In this document: positions 9,272 to 17,742 of the stretch, in pieces
Position numbering within the stretch: the first letter of the stretch is position 1
Layout: each line of letters starts with the position of its first letter
Origin: Chryseobacterium sp. FH2
Lineage (GTDB): Bacteria > Bacteroidota > Bacteroidia > Flavobacteriales > Weeksellaceae
Length of the DNA: 64,000 nucleotides
Direction: 5' to 3'
Assembly: GCF_001045455.1 (NCBI RefSeq)
Contig: NZ_LFNE01000003.1
Coordinates: forward strand, 372,001 to 436,000
Notes under the pieces: model-generated
Database searches by the model: none
The model's input: only the letters and a program-made list of their open reading frames with translations
Told to the model about the DNA's origin: nothing
Translations under genes and position numbers: made by a program

Positions 9272-11077
9272 ATGCAAAACATTAGAAATATTGCGATTAT
9301 CGCACACGTTGACCACGGGAAGACGACTTTGGTTGACAAGATTATTCATGCTACAAACATTTTCAGAGAAAATCAGGAAAGTGGAGAATTGATAATGGAT
9401 AACAACGATCTTGAAAGAGAAAGAGGGATTACCATTTTATCTAAGAATATTTCTGTTACTTATAAAGACACTAAAATTAACGTAATCGATACTCCTGGTC
9501 ACGCCGATTTCGGTGGGGAAGTAGAAAGAGTATTGAAAATGGCAGACGGTGTAATCTTGTTGGTTGATGCTTTTGAAGGGCCTATGCCACAGACAAGATT
9601 CGTATTGCAAAAAGCTTTGGAATTAGGATTGAGACCTTTGGTTGTTATCAATAAAGTTGATAAACCAAACTGTCGTCCTGATGAGGTTCACGATCAGGTA
9701 TTTGATTTGTTCTTTAATCTTGAAGCAACTGAAGAACAGTTGGATTTCCCAACGTTCTATGGTTCTTCAAAACAAGGTTGGTTCAATACTTCATTAGAAC
9801 AAACTGAAGATATTTTACCATTACTAGACGGAATTTTACAATATGTTCCTGCACCGAAAGTTGCAGAAGGAAGTTTACAGATGCAGATTGTATCTTTAGA
9901 TTTTTCTTCGTTCTTAGGGAGAATTGCTATCGGAAAAGTAATAAGAGGAGAAATCAAAGAATCCCAATGGATTGGGCTGGCACAAGCAGATGGTAAAGTT
10001 TTAAAAGGAAAAGTAAAAGAACTTTACGTTTTTGAAGGATTAGGGAAGAAAAAAGTTACAGAAGTAAAAGCAGGAGATATCTGTGCTGTAGTAGGTTTTG
10101 ATGCCTTCCAGATTGGTGATTCATTCGTGGACCTTGAAAATCCTGAGCCGTTGGAAAGAACTGCAATTGATGAGCCTACATTGAATATGACATTCTCTAT
10201 CAATAATTCACCTTTCTTCGGTAAAGATGGTAAATATGTTACTTCTAATCATTTGAAAGAAAGATTAACAAAAGAATTAGAGAAAAACTTGGCATTAAGA
10301 GTTCAGCAGACTGATGATGCAAACACTTTCCTGGTTTTCGGTAGAGGTATTCTTCACTTATCAGTTTTGATTGAAACAATGAGAAGAGAAGGTTACGAAA
10401 TGACTATCGGTCAGCCACAGGTTATCTTGAGAGAAATTGACGGAGAAAAATGTGAGCCTTATGAATCTTTGGTTGTAGACGTTCCTGAAGAATATGCTTC
10501 AAGAGTTATTGATTTGGCAACTCAGAGAAAAGGTGACCTTCACATTATGGAAACTAAAGGAGAGATGCAACACATGGAATTCGAAATTCCTTCAAGAGGT
10601 TTGATCGGATTGCGTTCTCAGATGTTGACAGCTACTGCAGGTGAAGCTATTATGGCACACCGTTTTACAGAATATAAGCCTTTTAAAGGTTCTATTCCTG
10701 GAAGAAACAATGGAGTATTAATCAGCAAAACTCAGGGTCCGGCTACGGAATATTCTATTGCTAAATTACAAGATAGAGGTAGGTTCTTCGTTGATCCGGG
10801 TGAGGAAATCTACGCAGGTATGATCATCGGTGAACAAAACAAACCTGGTGACTTGGTGGTAAATATTGTAGAAGCAAAACAGTTGAACAACATGAGAGCT
10901 TCCGGTAAAGATAAAGATACAGGTGTAGCACCTAAAATTTTATTCTCTCTTGAGGAATGTATGGAATACATTCAAAGTGATGAAGCGATTGAAGTTACAC
11001 CAAACTTCATCCGTATGAGAAAGAAAATCCTTTCTGAAGAAGAAAGAAAAAGAATGGAAAGATCAGCGAAAGCATAA
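9272..11077 (+). CDS. typA: Ribosome-binding GTPase TypA/BipA
   Basis: 601 residues, the usual length. The G-domain motifs are all present: 'AHVDHGKTT' (about 11-19), switch I 'ERERGITI', '[15 protein letters not shown]' and 'NKVDKP'. They are followed by the beta-barrel domain, EF-G-like domains III and V ('[18 protein letters not shown]', '[12 protein letters not shown]') and the BipA-specific C-terminal domain. It acts on the 70S ribosome or the large subunit and matters for 50S assembly and growth at low temperature or stress. It is monocistronic between a TAnnTTTG promoter and a hairpin terminator. Confidence 0.97.
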   Translation: MQNIRNIAIIAHVDHGKTTLVDKIIHATNIFRENQESGELIMDNNDLERERGITILSKNISVTYKDTKINVIDTPGHADFGGEVERVLKMADGVILLVDAFEGPMPQTRFVLQKALELGLRPLVVINKVDKPNCRPDEVHDQVFDLFFNLEATEEQLDFPTFYGSSKQGWFNTSLEQTEDILPLLDGILQYVPAPKVAEGSLQMQIVSLDFSSFLGRIAIGKVIRGEIKESQWIGLAQADGKVLKGKVKELYVFEGLGKKKVTEVKAGDICAVVGFDAFQIGDSFVDLENPEPLERTAIDEPTLNMTFSINNSPFFGKDGKYVTSNHLKERLTKELEKNLALRVQQTDDANTFLVFGRGILHLSVLIETMRREGYEMTIGQPQVILREIDGEKCEPYESLVVDVPEEYASRVIDLATQRKGDLHIMETKGEMQHMEFEIPSRGLIGLRSQMLTATAGEAIMAHRFTEYKPFKGSIPGRNNGVLISKTQGPATEYSIAKLQDRGRFFVDPGEEIYAGMIIGEQNKPGDLVVNIVEAKQLNNMRASGKDKDTGVAPKILFSLEECMEYIQSDEAIEVTPNFIRMRKKILSEEERKRMERSAKA

Positions 11078-11100
11078 TAAAATTCTTATATATTAAATCA

Positions 11101-11127
11101 AAGCCTCGATTTTTCGGGGCTTTTTTA
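11101..11127 (+). terminator. Terminator of typA
   Basis: A 9-bp stem with one G-T pair (11101-11109 with 11114-11122) and a TTTT loop is followed by a T run. Confidence 0.85.
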
Positions 11128-11209
11128 TAAAGTATTTGGTAGAAAATGTCTATTTTTTCATACTGATATTTAGATAACGAAAAAAATAATTAAAGTAGTT
11201 TTACAGACT

Positions 11210-12820
11210 ATGAAAGTGAATAAATTAAAACTTATTGTTTTATCGGGAATTTTTGCGTCATTCACAGGTTGTTCTGTTCAGAATAATTCTGTGAAAACAG
11301 CATCTCCCACAAAAAGTACAACAAAACCAAATAACAATATCTCGAAACCCAAAGAGCCTGCTGTAACCACAAAACCGGTAACAACACCCCCGGCAGAAGA
11401 AGTTTTCAGAACTAATCTTCCTGAAATCAAAAGAGAGTTCCGCGGAGCGTGGGTTGCAAGTGTTGCAAACATCAATTGGCCATCAAGAAATAATTTGACC
11501 GTTGAGCAGCAAAAGGCAGAAGCTGTTAATATGTTGGATATGTTGAAAAACAATAATTTCAATGCGGTAATTTTCCAGATTCGTCCTTCTGCAGATGCTT
11601 TATATACAAGTAATATTGAACCGTGGTCATACTTTTTGACAGGTGAAACAGGTAAAGCGCCGTATCCAAATTACGATCCTTTGCAATTTTGGATTGATGA
11701 GGCTCACAAAAGAGGTCTGGAGCTTCATGTTTGGTTAAACCCCTATCGTGCTCATCATACGAATGGAGGCTATCCCAATAGTTTATCAATGGCCAATAAA
11801 CTTTCAGATATTGTCGTTAGGCTAAAAAACGGGATGTATTGGTTTGATCCCGCAAATCCGAAAACACAAGGTCATGTTTCCAATGTTGTGAAAGATATTG
11901 TGAAAAGATATGATATAGATGCTGTACATTTTGATGACTATTTTTATCCGTATGCTGCTTATAATAAAGGAGCAGATTTTCCGGATAATGCAACCTGGAA
12001 TGCTTATACAAACAGTGGCGGAACTTTAACAAGAGCAGATTGGAGAAGAGACAATGTCAATAAATTTGTCGAAAGAATTTATAAAGAAATTCATGCTGAA
12101 AAGAGCTATGTAAGATTCGGAATCAGCCCGTTCGGAATTTGGAAACCAGGATATCCGGCAGGAATTGTTGGTTCTTCCCAGTATGATGAATTATATGCTG
12201 ATGCTAAATTATGGTTAAATAAAGGTTGGGTAGATTATTTTTCCCCTCAATTATATTGGCCGGTAGATTCTAAAGGGCAAGGTTTTGAAGCATTATTAAA
12301 TTGGTGGAAATCAGAAAACTCAATGAACCGCCATTTGTGGCCGGGACTGAATACAGTTGAAATTAAAGTTTCGGATCGCCCGGCAGAAATTAAGAATCAG
12401 ATTGAAATTTCCAGACAGATATTAGGAAAAGATGCGGGTGAAATTCATTGGAGTATTGCCGGTTTAACCAAAAATGCAAGTATGCTTCCAACTCTAAAAA
12501 ATGGGCCTTACAGCGAAAAAGCATTGGTTCCGAAAACCCCTTGGATAAAAGCTGTTCCATTACAGACACCCACATTGTTTACAAATGATAACGGAAGCTT
12601 TGTGCAGGCAAGTTGGAGTAATAAAAATATAAAAGATGTTTTCCAATGGGTACTTTTTACACAATATAATGGAGTTTGGCAAACTGAAATATTAACATTA
12701 GACACGCTTTCAAGAGATATTCCTAAATTTAAAGACGGAAAAACGCTGAACGGAGTAGCTATCAAAGCTATCGACAGGCTTGGAAATGAAAGCGATTATA
12801 TAGCAAAAAAGGTGAAGTAA
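11210..12820 (+). CDS. GHL10 (DUF187) family glycoside hydrolase-like lipoprotein
   Basis: 536 residues. The N-terminus is a lipoprotein signal ending 'SFTGCS', with lipidated Cys near residue 21. A Thr/Lys/Pro-rich linker covers residues 22-65. The GHL10 TIM-barrel runs from about 78 to 400, with 'EFRGAWVASVANINWPS', 'AVIFQIRPSADALY', 'ELHVWLNPYR' and 'DAVHFDDYFYPY'. The C-terminal part resembles a beta-sandwich. Members are thought to cleave glycans, perhaps peptidoglycan or exopolysaccharide, at the cell envelope. The exact substrate is not readable. The gene is single. Confidence 0.88.
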   Translation: MKVNKLKLIVLSGIFASFTGCSVQNNSVKTASPTKSTTKPNNNISKPKEPAVTTKPVTTPPAEEVFRTNLPEIKREFRGAWVASVANINWPSRNNLTVEQQKAEAVNMLDMLKNNNFNAVIFQIRPSADALYTSNIEPWSYFLTGETGKAPYPNYDPLQFWIDEAHKRGLELHVWLNPYRAHHTNGGYPNSLSMANKLSDIVVRLKNGMYWFDPANPKTQGHVSNVVKDIVKRYDIDAVHFDDYFYPYAAYNKGADFPDNATWNAYTNSGGTLTRADWRRDNVNKFVERIYKEIHAEKSYVRFGISPFGIWKPGYPAGIVGSSQYDELYADAKLWLNKGWVDYFSPQLYWPVDSKGQGFEALLNWWKSENSMNRHLWPGLNTVEIKVSDRPAEIKNQIEISRQILGKDAGEIHWSIAGLTKNASMLPTLKNGPYSEKALVPKTPWIKAVPLQTPTLFTNDNGSFVQASWSNKNIKDVFQWVLFTQYNGVWQTEILTLDTLSRDIPKFKDGKTLNGVAIKAIDRLGNESDYIAKKVK

Positions 12821-13188
12821 GAATGTTTTAATTCGAGTAATCGGTGCCAATATTCTCCTGTTAGGGGAAAATTCAAAGTTTTTTTTTACAGTACATTTTT
12901 TAATCCCGATAGTAACGGTTGCCCGAAGCAGGCATGGGAAGCTAAGGCATGGGGGAGTATGAGTGAATAATGATAAATAGCTTCTAAAAAAATACATTTT
13001 TACATTGAAAATGATAAAACCAGCTCAGAATGAGCTGGTTTTTATTTTAGAATAACTATAAATTATTAATTTAAAATGATGTAATTCAGTGAATTATAAA
13101 GTTGTATTGTGTTATGTAGTTTAAATTAAAAACTTTCTCGGAATCATTTTTGCATCATTATTTTATAATCACAAAAAAAATATACATT
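12821..13188. other. Gene-free stretch with a GC-richer element
   Basis: No convincing gene. About 12892-12960 stands out as GC-richer than its surroundings; it begins with CCCGATAGTAACGG and contains two GCATGGG copies. It has the look of a dispersed repeat or gene remnant; see the findings. A terminator follows at 13016-13047. The last 140 bases lead to ferritin and contain a near-consensus -7 element (CATTTTTG, 13145-13152). Confidence 0.5.
13016..13047 (+). terminator. Rho-independent terminator upstream of ferritin
   Basis: A 12-bp perfect stem (13016-13027 with 13031-13042) with a GAA loop and T-rich tail. It probably ends the GHL10 transcript. Confidence 0.85.
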
Positions 13189-13740
13189 ATGAATACTAAA
13201 AGACTTTCCGATACGATGGAAAAAGCATTAAGCGATCAAATGAATAAAGAAATTCTTGCATCACACGTTTTTCTATCTTACGGAATTTGGGCAGATGACA
13301 AAGGATATCAGGGAATTGCCAACTTTCTTTACAGGCATGCACAGGAAGAAAGAAATCACTCTATTAAATTCATGGAATATGTATTAAACAGAGGAGGAAA
13401 GCCTAAAGTTGATGCAATTCCGGCTCCGCCACAGGATCCAGATTCTTTATCTGCGTGTTTTGATGGTGTTTTTAAACATGAAGTTGATAACACAACTTCT
13501 ATTTACAGGCTTGTAGATTTATCTTTAGAAGAAAAAGACTGGGCAACCTGGAATTTTATGCAGTGGTTCGTTCAGGAACAGATAGAGGAAGAAACATTAG
13601 CTCAAAACCTGATTGACAAATTAAAAATTGCAGGTGGCGACAGAGCTACAGATGAATCTTTGTTTACTTTAGATAAAACTTTGCAGGACGCTCCAAATGA
13701 TGTTCCGCTAGCTCAGGAAGCCACAGGTGCGAATCCATAA
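13189..13740 (+). CDS. ftnA: Ferritin
   Basis: 183 residues forming a four-helix ferritin domain. Ferroxidase-centre residues are visible: Glu in 'NKEILASHVFLSYG', Glu-Glu-x-x-His in 'AQEERNHSIKF' and Glu in 'EQIEEETL'. It oxidises and stores iron in a 24-mer shell in the cytoplasm. The frame is open 13 codons further upstream, but those codons overlap the promoter region, so ATG at 13189 is chosen. A short acidic, Pro-rich tail follows the fifth helix. The gene is monocistronic. Confidence 0.93.
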   Translation: MNTKRLSDTMEKALSDQMNKEILASHVFLSYGIWADDKGYQGIANFLYRHAQEERNHSIKFMEYVLNRGGKPKVDAIPAPPQDPDSLSACFDGVFKHEVDNTTSIYRLVDLSLEEKDWATWNFMQWFVQEQIEEETLAQNLIDKLKIAGGDRATDESLFTLDKTLQDAPNDVPLAQEATGANP

Positions 13741-13771
13741 AACCTAATGGGTGAAACTATAATTATTTCAA

Positions 13772-13803
13772 AAATCTGTCAAAATGCTGACAGATTTTTT
13801 TAT
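13772..13803 (+). terminator. Terminator of ferritin
   Basis: A 9-bp perfect stem (13772-13780 with 13789-13797) is followed by a run of T. Confidence 0.85.
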
Positions 13804-13826
13804 TATGAAACTCTCTTTAAATTCAC

Positions 13827-13834
13827 TATCTTTG
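13827..13834 (+). promoter_or_regulatory. Probable -7 element of ychF
   Basis: TATCTTTG matches TAnnTTTG; the start codon lies 94 bases downstream, giving a fairly long leader. No clear TTG at the standard spacing. Confidence 0.45.
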
Positions 13835-13928
13835 CACGCTGAAAGTTCAAGGTTCGAAATTCAAAAATTTTAAGTTGAGTTTGCATTAAACTTTGGGCAC
13901 TAAATATTAAAACTTTGAATTTTACAAT

Positions 13929-15020
13929 ATGAAATGTGGAATCGTAGGCTTACCAAACGTAGGTAAATCAACTCTTTTTAACTGTCTGAGCAATGCAAAA
14001 GCTCAATCAGCAAACTATCCTTTCTGTACAATCGAGCCAAATTTGGGAACAGTTTCTGTACCTGATCAGAGATTGTTTGAATTGGAAAAAATAGTAAAGC
14101 CGGAGAGAGTATTACCGGCTGTTGTTGAGATTGTAGATATTGCAGGTCTTGTGAAAGGAGCAAGCAAGGGAGAAGGTTTAGGAAATCAATTCTTGGCAAA
14201 TATCCGTGAGTGTGAGGCAATTATCCATGTTTTAAGATGTTTTGATAACGGAAATATCGTTCACGTTGAGGGTTCGGTAGATCCAATGAGAGATAAAGAA
14301 ATCATTGATATAGAACTTCAGTTAAAAGATTTGGAAACCGTAGGGAAAGCTGTTGAAAAAGCGAAAAAATTCATCAAATCCGGAAAGAAAGATGATATTT
14401 TAGCATACGAAACGCTTCAAAATCTTCAGAAATTTTTAGAAGATGGGAAAAACGCAAGAGAATTTCCTATGGATGATTTTGCAAAATCAATTATTTCGGA
14501 TGTTCAGCTTTTAACCAATAAACCGGTCCTTTACGTTTGTAATGTAGATGAAAATTCTATCAAAAACGGAAACGAATGGATTGGTAAAATCGAGGAAATG
14601 GCTCAGAATGAAGGCGCAGAAGTTGTAGTTTTAGCCGCTCAGATCGAAGCAGACATCAATGAACTTGAAACTTTCGAAGAAAGACAAATTTTCCTTGAAG
14701 AACTGGGGCTTGAGGAGCCTGGAGTTAACCGTTTGATTAGAAAAGCCTATGATTTATTGAAGCTTCAAACCTATTTTACAGCGGGTGTCAAAGAGGTGAG
14801 AGCTTGGACTATCGGACAGGGCTGGACTGCTCCTCAAGCTGCAGGAGTTATTCACACTGACTTCGAAAAAGGATTTATCCGTGCTGAAGTCATTAAATAT
14901 AATGATTACATGACTTACGGTTCTGAGGTAAAAATCAAGGAAGCAGGAAAACTTTCTGTAGAAGGAAAAGAATACATTGTGCAGGATGGTGACATTATGC
15001 ATTTTAGGTTCAACGTTTAA
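13929..15020 (+). CDS. ychF: Ribosome-binding ATPase YchF (Obg/OLA1 family)
   Basis: 363 residues, the normal length. The P-loop is 'GLPNVGKST' (7-15), with 'DIAGLVKGASKGEGLGNQF' as the G3/switch region. The G4 motif reads N-V-D-E instead of N-K-x-D, the usual reason YchF prefers ATP. A coiled-coil insert lies near residues 125-165, and the C-terminal TGS domain is at about 280-363. It binds ribosomes and is linked to oxidative stress response. It has its own promoter and terminator. Confidence 0.96.
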   Translation: MKCGIVGLPNVGKSTLFNCLSNAKAQSANYPFCTIEPNLGTVSVPDQRLFELEKIVKPERVLPAVVEIVDIAGLVKGASKGEGLGNQFLANIRECEAIIHVLRCFDNGNIVHVEGSVDPMRDKEIIDIELQLKDLETVGKAVEKAKKFIKSGKKDDILAYETLQNLQKFLEDGKNAREFPMDDFAKSIISDVQLLTNKPVLYVCNVDENSIKNGNEWIGKIEEMAQNEGAEVVVLAAQIEADINELETFEERQIFLEELGLEEPGVNRLIRKAYDLLKLQTYFTAGVKEVRAWTIGQGWTAPQAAGVIHTDFEKGFIRAEVIKYNDYMTYGSEVKIKEAGKLSVEGKEYIVQDGDIMHFRFNV

Positions 15021-15043
15021 GAATATTAAAGTTAGTTATATAT

Positions 15044-15079
15044 AAAAAACGCTTCCAATGTATTTTGGGAGCGTTTTTT
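15044..15079 (+). terminator. Terminator of ychF
   Basis: A 13-bp stem with one G-T pair (15044-15056 with 15067-15079). The long A and T ends make it able to work in both directions, so it may also end the peptide genes on the minus strand. Confidence 0.85.
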
Positions 15080-15138
15080 GCATAAAAAAGCCACTCAATT
15101 GAATGGCTTTCCTGAAAAATATGTAAGATTAATGAGTT

Positions 15139-15297
15139 TTATGGTAATTCGGGTCTGCATTGTAACTGTGCGCAACCTATTGAAATGATTCGGCATCCTC
15201 CTGTTTGAGGATCGATACAATCTTTAAGACCGCCTTTAATAGCTCTTAACTCTCTCTTATTTAGCTTTTTCCCATTTGGAAGATCTTCTTTGTTCAT
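15139..15297 (-). CDS. Double-glycine leader, cysteine-rich peptide 1 (bacteriocin-like)
   Basis: A 52-residue peptide. Its 24-residue leader has 'GKKLNKREL' and ends 'IKGGL'; the Gly-Gly is at 22-23, the cleavage site used by C39 peptidase/ABC exporters in other systems. The core has four Cys spaced C-x7-C-x6-C-x4-C and ends C-R-P-E-L-P. The frame is open 14 codons upstream, but Met at 15297 aligns exactly with the two sister peptides. It is the last of three tandem minus-strand genes. No modifying enzyme or exporter is nearby. Such peptides are commonly called bacteriocin-like in Chryseobacterium, with no proven activity. Confidence 0.8.
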   Translation of the reverse strand: MNKEDLPNGKKLNKRELRAIKGGLKDCIDPQTGGCRIISIGCAQLQCRPELP

Positions 15298-15314
15298 GAT
15301 CTGATTTTTAATTA

Positions 15315-15476
15315 TTAGGGTAAAATAGGGTATCTGCATATATATTCACCACAGCGTGGTCCATAAGCTATGCATTGTTGAGTATCTGCATCCCAACACA
15401 TTTGAAGACCTCCTTTAATGATTTTCAATTCTCTTTTGTTTAGTTTTTTCCCTTTTTGTACGTTTTGATTTTTCAT
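15315..15476 (-). CDS. Double-glycine leader, cysteine-rich peptide 2 (bacteriocin-like)
   Basis: A 53-residue peptide, easily missed by length cut-offs. Its leader aligns with peptide 1 without gaps: 'KGKKLNKREL' and then 'IIKGGL', with Gly-Gly again at 22-23. The core keeps the same cysteine spacing as peptide 1, C-x7-C-x6-C-x4-C, although almost every other core residue differs. It ends in C-R-Y-P. The stop lies 17 bases before the start of peptide 1. The conserved framework with variable loops suggests a disulfide-bonded or modified product; this is inference. Confidence 0.8.
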   Translation of the reverse strand: MKNQNVQKGKKLNKRELKIIKGGLQMCWDADTQQCIAYGPRCGEYICRYPILP

Positions 15477-15504
15477 AGTAATGATTTCTTAGGTGTTATT
15501 AAAT

Positions 15505-15696
15505 TTAAGGTCGGCAAATTTTTTGAGCACATGATGCAGAAATCAAAGTACATGCTCTTGGATCATCGGGTCCATAAATTTCACAAGGAGGGTCCGTACA
15601 GATAATTGCCTCCATGCAGTTAATCAGCCCTCCTGCAATAGTTCTCAGTTGCTTTTTGTCTAATTTTTTTCCTTTGCTTAAAAATAGATTTTTCAT
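15505..15696 (-). CDS. Double-glycine leader, cysteine-rich peptide 3 (bacteriocin-like)
   Basis: A 63-residue peptide, the first and longest of the cluster. The leader has 'KGKKLDKKQL' and ends 'IAGGL' with Gly-Gly at 22-23. The core has six Cys: C-x5-C-x4-C-x10-C-x6-C-x4-C. The last three keep the C-x6-C-x4-C-R-P end of the other two peptides, and an insert lies before them. A near-consensus minus-strand -7 element (TAACTTTA, plus 15727-15734) lies about 30 bases upstream. It is divergent from the AraC gene. Confidence 0.8.
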   Translation of the reverse strand: MKNLFLSKGKKLDKKQLRTIAGGLINCMEAIICTDPPCEIYGPDDPRACTLISASCAQKICRP

Positions 15697-15825
15697 AATA
15701 TTGATTTTTAATGATTTAGATTAAGCTAAAGTTAAGGAAAATTTATATAGTATATCACTAAATAAAGAAAAATTTTTAATAGTTAGAAAATTAAGTTATT
15801 CACTAATCATATTTCTGCAAGTTTG

Positions 15826-15845
15826 TATATTTGAATTTTACAAAT
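15826..15845 (+). promoter_or_regulatory. -7 element overlapped by a dyad shared with the SDR gene
   Basis: TATATTTG (15826-15833) fits TAnnTTTG. It overlaps the dyad ATTTG-N7-CAAAT at 15829-15845, which recurs before the SDR gene at 16797-16813. It is probably an operator for autoregulation by the AraC protein. Confidence 0.5.
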
Positions 15846-15858
15846 CCTAGATTAAATC

Positions 15859-16797
15859 ATGGAAAAAATTGTTCATGCTTCATTAGAAGATTTTTATAAA
15901 GAAATGACAGCCAAGTTAGGAAAAGACCTTGAAAGTATTTTTCCAAAAGGCCTTCATAAAGATATTGGACATTTTAATGTTTTTGATATAGCTCAAACTA
16001 TTGAAAAGGTAAAAACAACTTCTGAAATGCCTTATAACAGAAGAAAATATTTCAAGATAAGCTTAATCAGAGGGAAAAACAGAGCCGAATATGCGGATAA
16101 AATCATTTCAATTAAAAAAAATGCGCTTTTATTTGCAACTCCAAAAGTTCCTTACCATTGGGTTCCTGAAGATGTGTGTCAGTCAGGGAGTTTTTGTGTG
16201 TTTACAGAAGATTTTTTCATTAAGGATAAATCTCATAGTACTCTTGAATCTTTGCCTATTTTTCAGCCCGGAAATATTCCGATATTTGAAATCGAAGATG
16301 AATTGGCAGACGAGATTGAGCAGCTTTTTAAAAAGATAAAAAATGAAATAGAATCTGATTATATTTTTAAATATGATTTGATTAGAAATTATGTCCTGGA
16401 ACTGATCCATTACGGACAGAAATTACAGCCGGCAACCAAATTATCCACTTCAAACGATGCTTCACTACGGGTAGTTTCATTGTTTATCGAATTGCTGGAA
16501 AGACAGTTTCCTATCGAATCCTCCGAGCAGAGATTGCAATTGAAAACTGCAAAAGATTATGCAGATAGATTGGCGGTTCATGTAAATTATTTAAATAAGA
16601 AACTAAAAGAAAGTACAGGGAAAACCACAACGGAATTCATTGCAGACAGGTTGATTCAGGAGGCTAAAATTCTTTTAAGACAGACAAAATGGAGTGTTTC
16701 GGAAATATCTTATGCTTTAGGCTTCGAAGAAATTGCTCATTTTTCAAACTTCTTCAAAAGAAAAACAACAGTTACTCCCTTAGAATTCCGTACATGA
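15859..16797 (+). CDS. AraC family transcriptional regulator
   Basis: 312 residues. The N-terminal region (about 1-190) looks like an AraC ligand-binding cupin-type domain. The C-terminal DNA-binding domain is at about 205-312, with 'YADRLAVHVNYLNKKLKES' as the first helix-turn-helix and 'SEISYALGFEEIAHFSNFFKRKT' (in two parts) as the second. The next gene is an SDR oxidoreductase in the same direction, 86 bases on. This is a common flavobacterial pairing in which the regulator controls the reductase. A shared dyad before both genes supports that. Confidence 0.9.
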   Translation: MEKIVHASLEDFYKEMTAKLGKDLESIFPKGLHKDIGHFNVFDIAQTIEKVKTTSEMPYNRRKYFKISLIRGKNRAEYADKIISIKKNALLFATPKVPYHWVPEDVCQSGSFCVFTEDFFIKDKSHSTLESLPIFQPGNIPIFEIEDELADEIEQLFKKIKNEIESDYIFKYDLIRNYVLELIHYGQKLQPATKLSTSNDASLRVVSLFIELLERQFPIESSEQRLQLKTAKDYADRLAVHVNYLNKKLKESTGKTTTEFIADRLIQEAKILLRQTKWSVSEISYALGFEEIAHFSNFFKRKTTVTPLEFRT

Positions 16798-16813
16798 TTT
16801 GAATTTTGCAAAT
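16797..16813 (+). promoter_or_regulatory. Dyad operator candidate before the SDR gene
   Basis: ATTTG-N7-CAAAT begins at the last base of the AraC stop codon. A 24-base stretch from 16798 matches the stretch from 15830 at 21 positions by eye. It lies 70 bases before the SDR start. Confidence 0.5.
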
Positions 16814-16883
16814 TTCAGATTGATTCAAGCAAATATTCGTATTTGAAAATTGCCCAACTTTGTATCATTAAATAACAAAATAA

Positions 16884-17648
16884 ATGAGTACAAAAACAAA
16901 AATCGCATTAGTAACAGGCGGAAGCCGTGGATTGGGAAGAAATTCAGCTATAAAAATTGCTCAAAAAGGTATTGATGTTATCATCACGTACAGAAGCAAT
17001 AAAGAAGAAGCGGATGCTGTGATCAGCGAAATACAGGATCTTGGTAGAAAAGCAATTGCATATCAATTGGATACAAAAGATTTTAAAAGTTTCGATGCCT
17101 TTGTAAAAAATGTTGGTGATCATCTAGAAGAAAATACAGGAAGCAGAAATATCGATTTTCTTATAAATAACGCAGGGACAGCTTTATATGCTCCAATTAC
17201 AGAAACAACGGAGGAACAGGTAGATGATATTATTGATATTCATTTTAAAGGAATCTTTTTCTTAACTCAAAAGTTCTTACCTTTTATTAATGAAGGAGGA
17301 GGCATCATCAATATTTCTTCAGGTTTGGCAAGGTTTGCTTTGCCGGGATCATCTGTCTATGGTTCTATAAAAGCTGGTGTTGAAATGCTGACAAAATATA
17401 TGGCTAAAGAATTAGGGCCAAGAAAAATTAGAGCAAACGTGGTGGCACCGGGAGCTATTGAAACTGATTTTGGAGGGGGAAGAGTAAGGGATAATAAAGA
17501 TATGAACGATATGGTTGCGGGGATCACAGCTTTAGGCAGAGCCGGGCTTCCAGACGATATCGGTGGAGTGGTTGCATTCCTGTGTACGGACGAAGCAGGT
17601 TGGATTACGGGACAAAGAATTGAGGCTTCAGGAGGAATGTTTTTATAA
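16884..17648 (+). CDS. SDR family NAD(P)-dependent oxidoreductase
   Basis: 254 residues, classical SDR. The cofactor-binding motif is 'TGGSRGLGRN' near residues 8-17, followed by 'NNAGTA' and the catalytic pair Tyr159 and Lys163 in 'SSVYGSIKAG', with Ser of 'NISSG' upstream. The ending 'WITGQRIEASGGMFL' is typical of FabG-like members. The basic residues after the glycine motif suggest NADP preference, which is inference. The substrate is not predictable. Probably controlled by the upstream AraC regulator. Confidence 0.9.
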   Translation: MSTKTKIALVTGGSRGLGRNSAIKIAQKGIDVIITYRSNKEEADAVISEIQDLGRKAIAYQLDTKDFKSFDAFVKNVGDHLEENTGSRNIDFLINNAGTALYAPITETTEEQVDDIIDIHFKGIFFLTQKFLPFINEGGGIINISSGLARFALPGSSVYGSIKAGVEMLTKYMAKELGPRKIRANVVAPGAIETDFGGGRVRDNKDMNDMVAGITALGRAGLPDDIGGVVAFLCTDEAGWITGQRIEASGGMFL

Positions 17649-17665
17649 AAATATTTAAAAGATAT

Positions 17666-17734
17666 CTCTCGCAGACTTTATAAATTCAGCAGATAAAATT
17701 TAAATCTGCTTGATCAATAAAATCTGCGGGAGAG
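17666..17734. terminator. Composite hairpin between convergent genes
   Basis: An outer stem (17666-17675 with 17723-17734, 2-base bulge) encloses an inner 7-bp hairpin (17688-17694 with 17704-17710). It ends in T-rich sequence and sits between the SDR gene and the convergent aminotransferase gene. Confidence 0.6.
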
Positions 17735-17742
17735 TTTTATTT

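Noticed and set aside
12710..12997. 95-codon minus-strand frame spanning the GC-richer element
   Set aside because: Overlaps the end of the glycosidase gene and has no recognised features; the element is reported as non-coding instead.
13150..13188. Upstream extension of the ferritin frame
   Set aside because: Begins at a TTG inside a promoter-like element; Met at 13189 starts the conserved protein.
15139..15697. Calling the peptide cluster a proven bacteriocin operon
   Set aside because: No immunity, exporter or modification gene is adjacent; only the leader and cysteine pattern support a secreted peptide.
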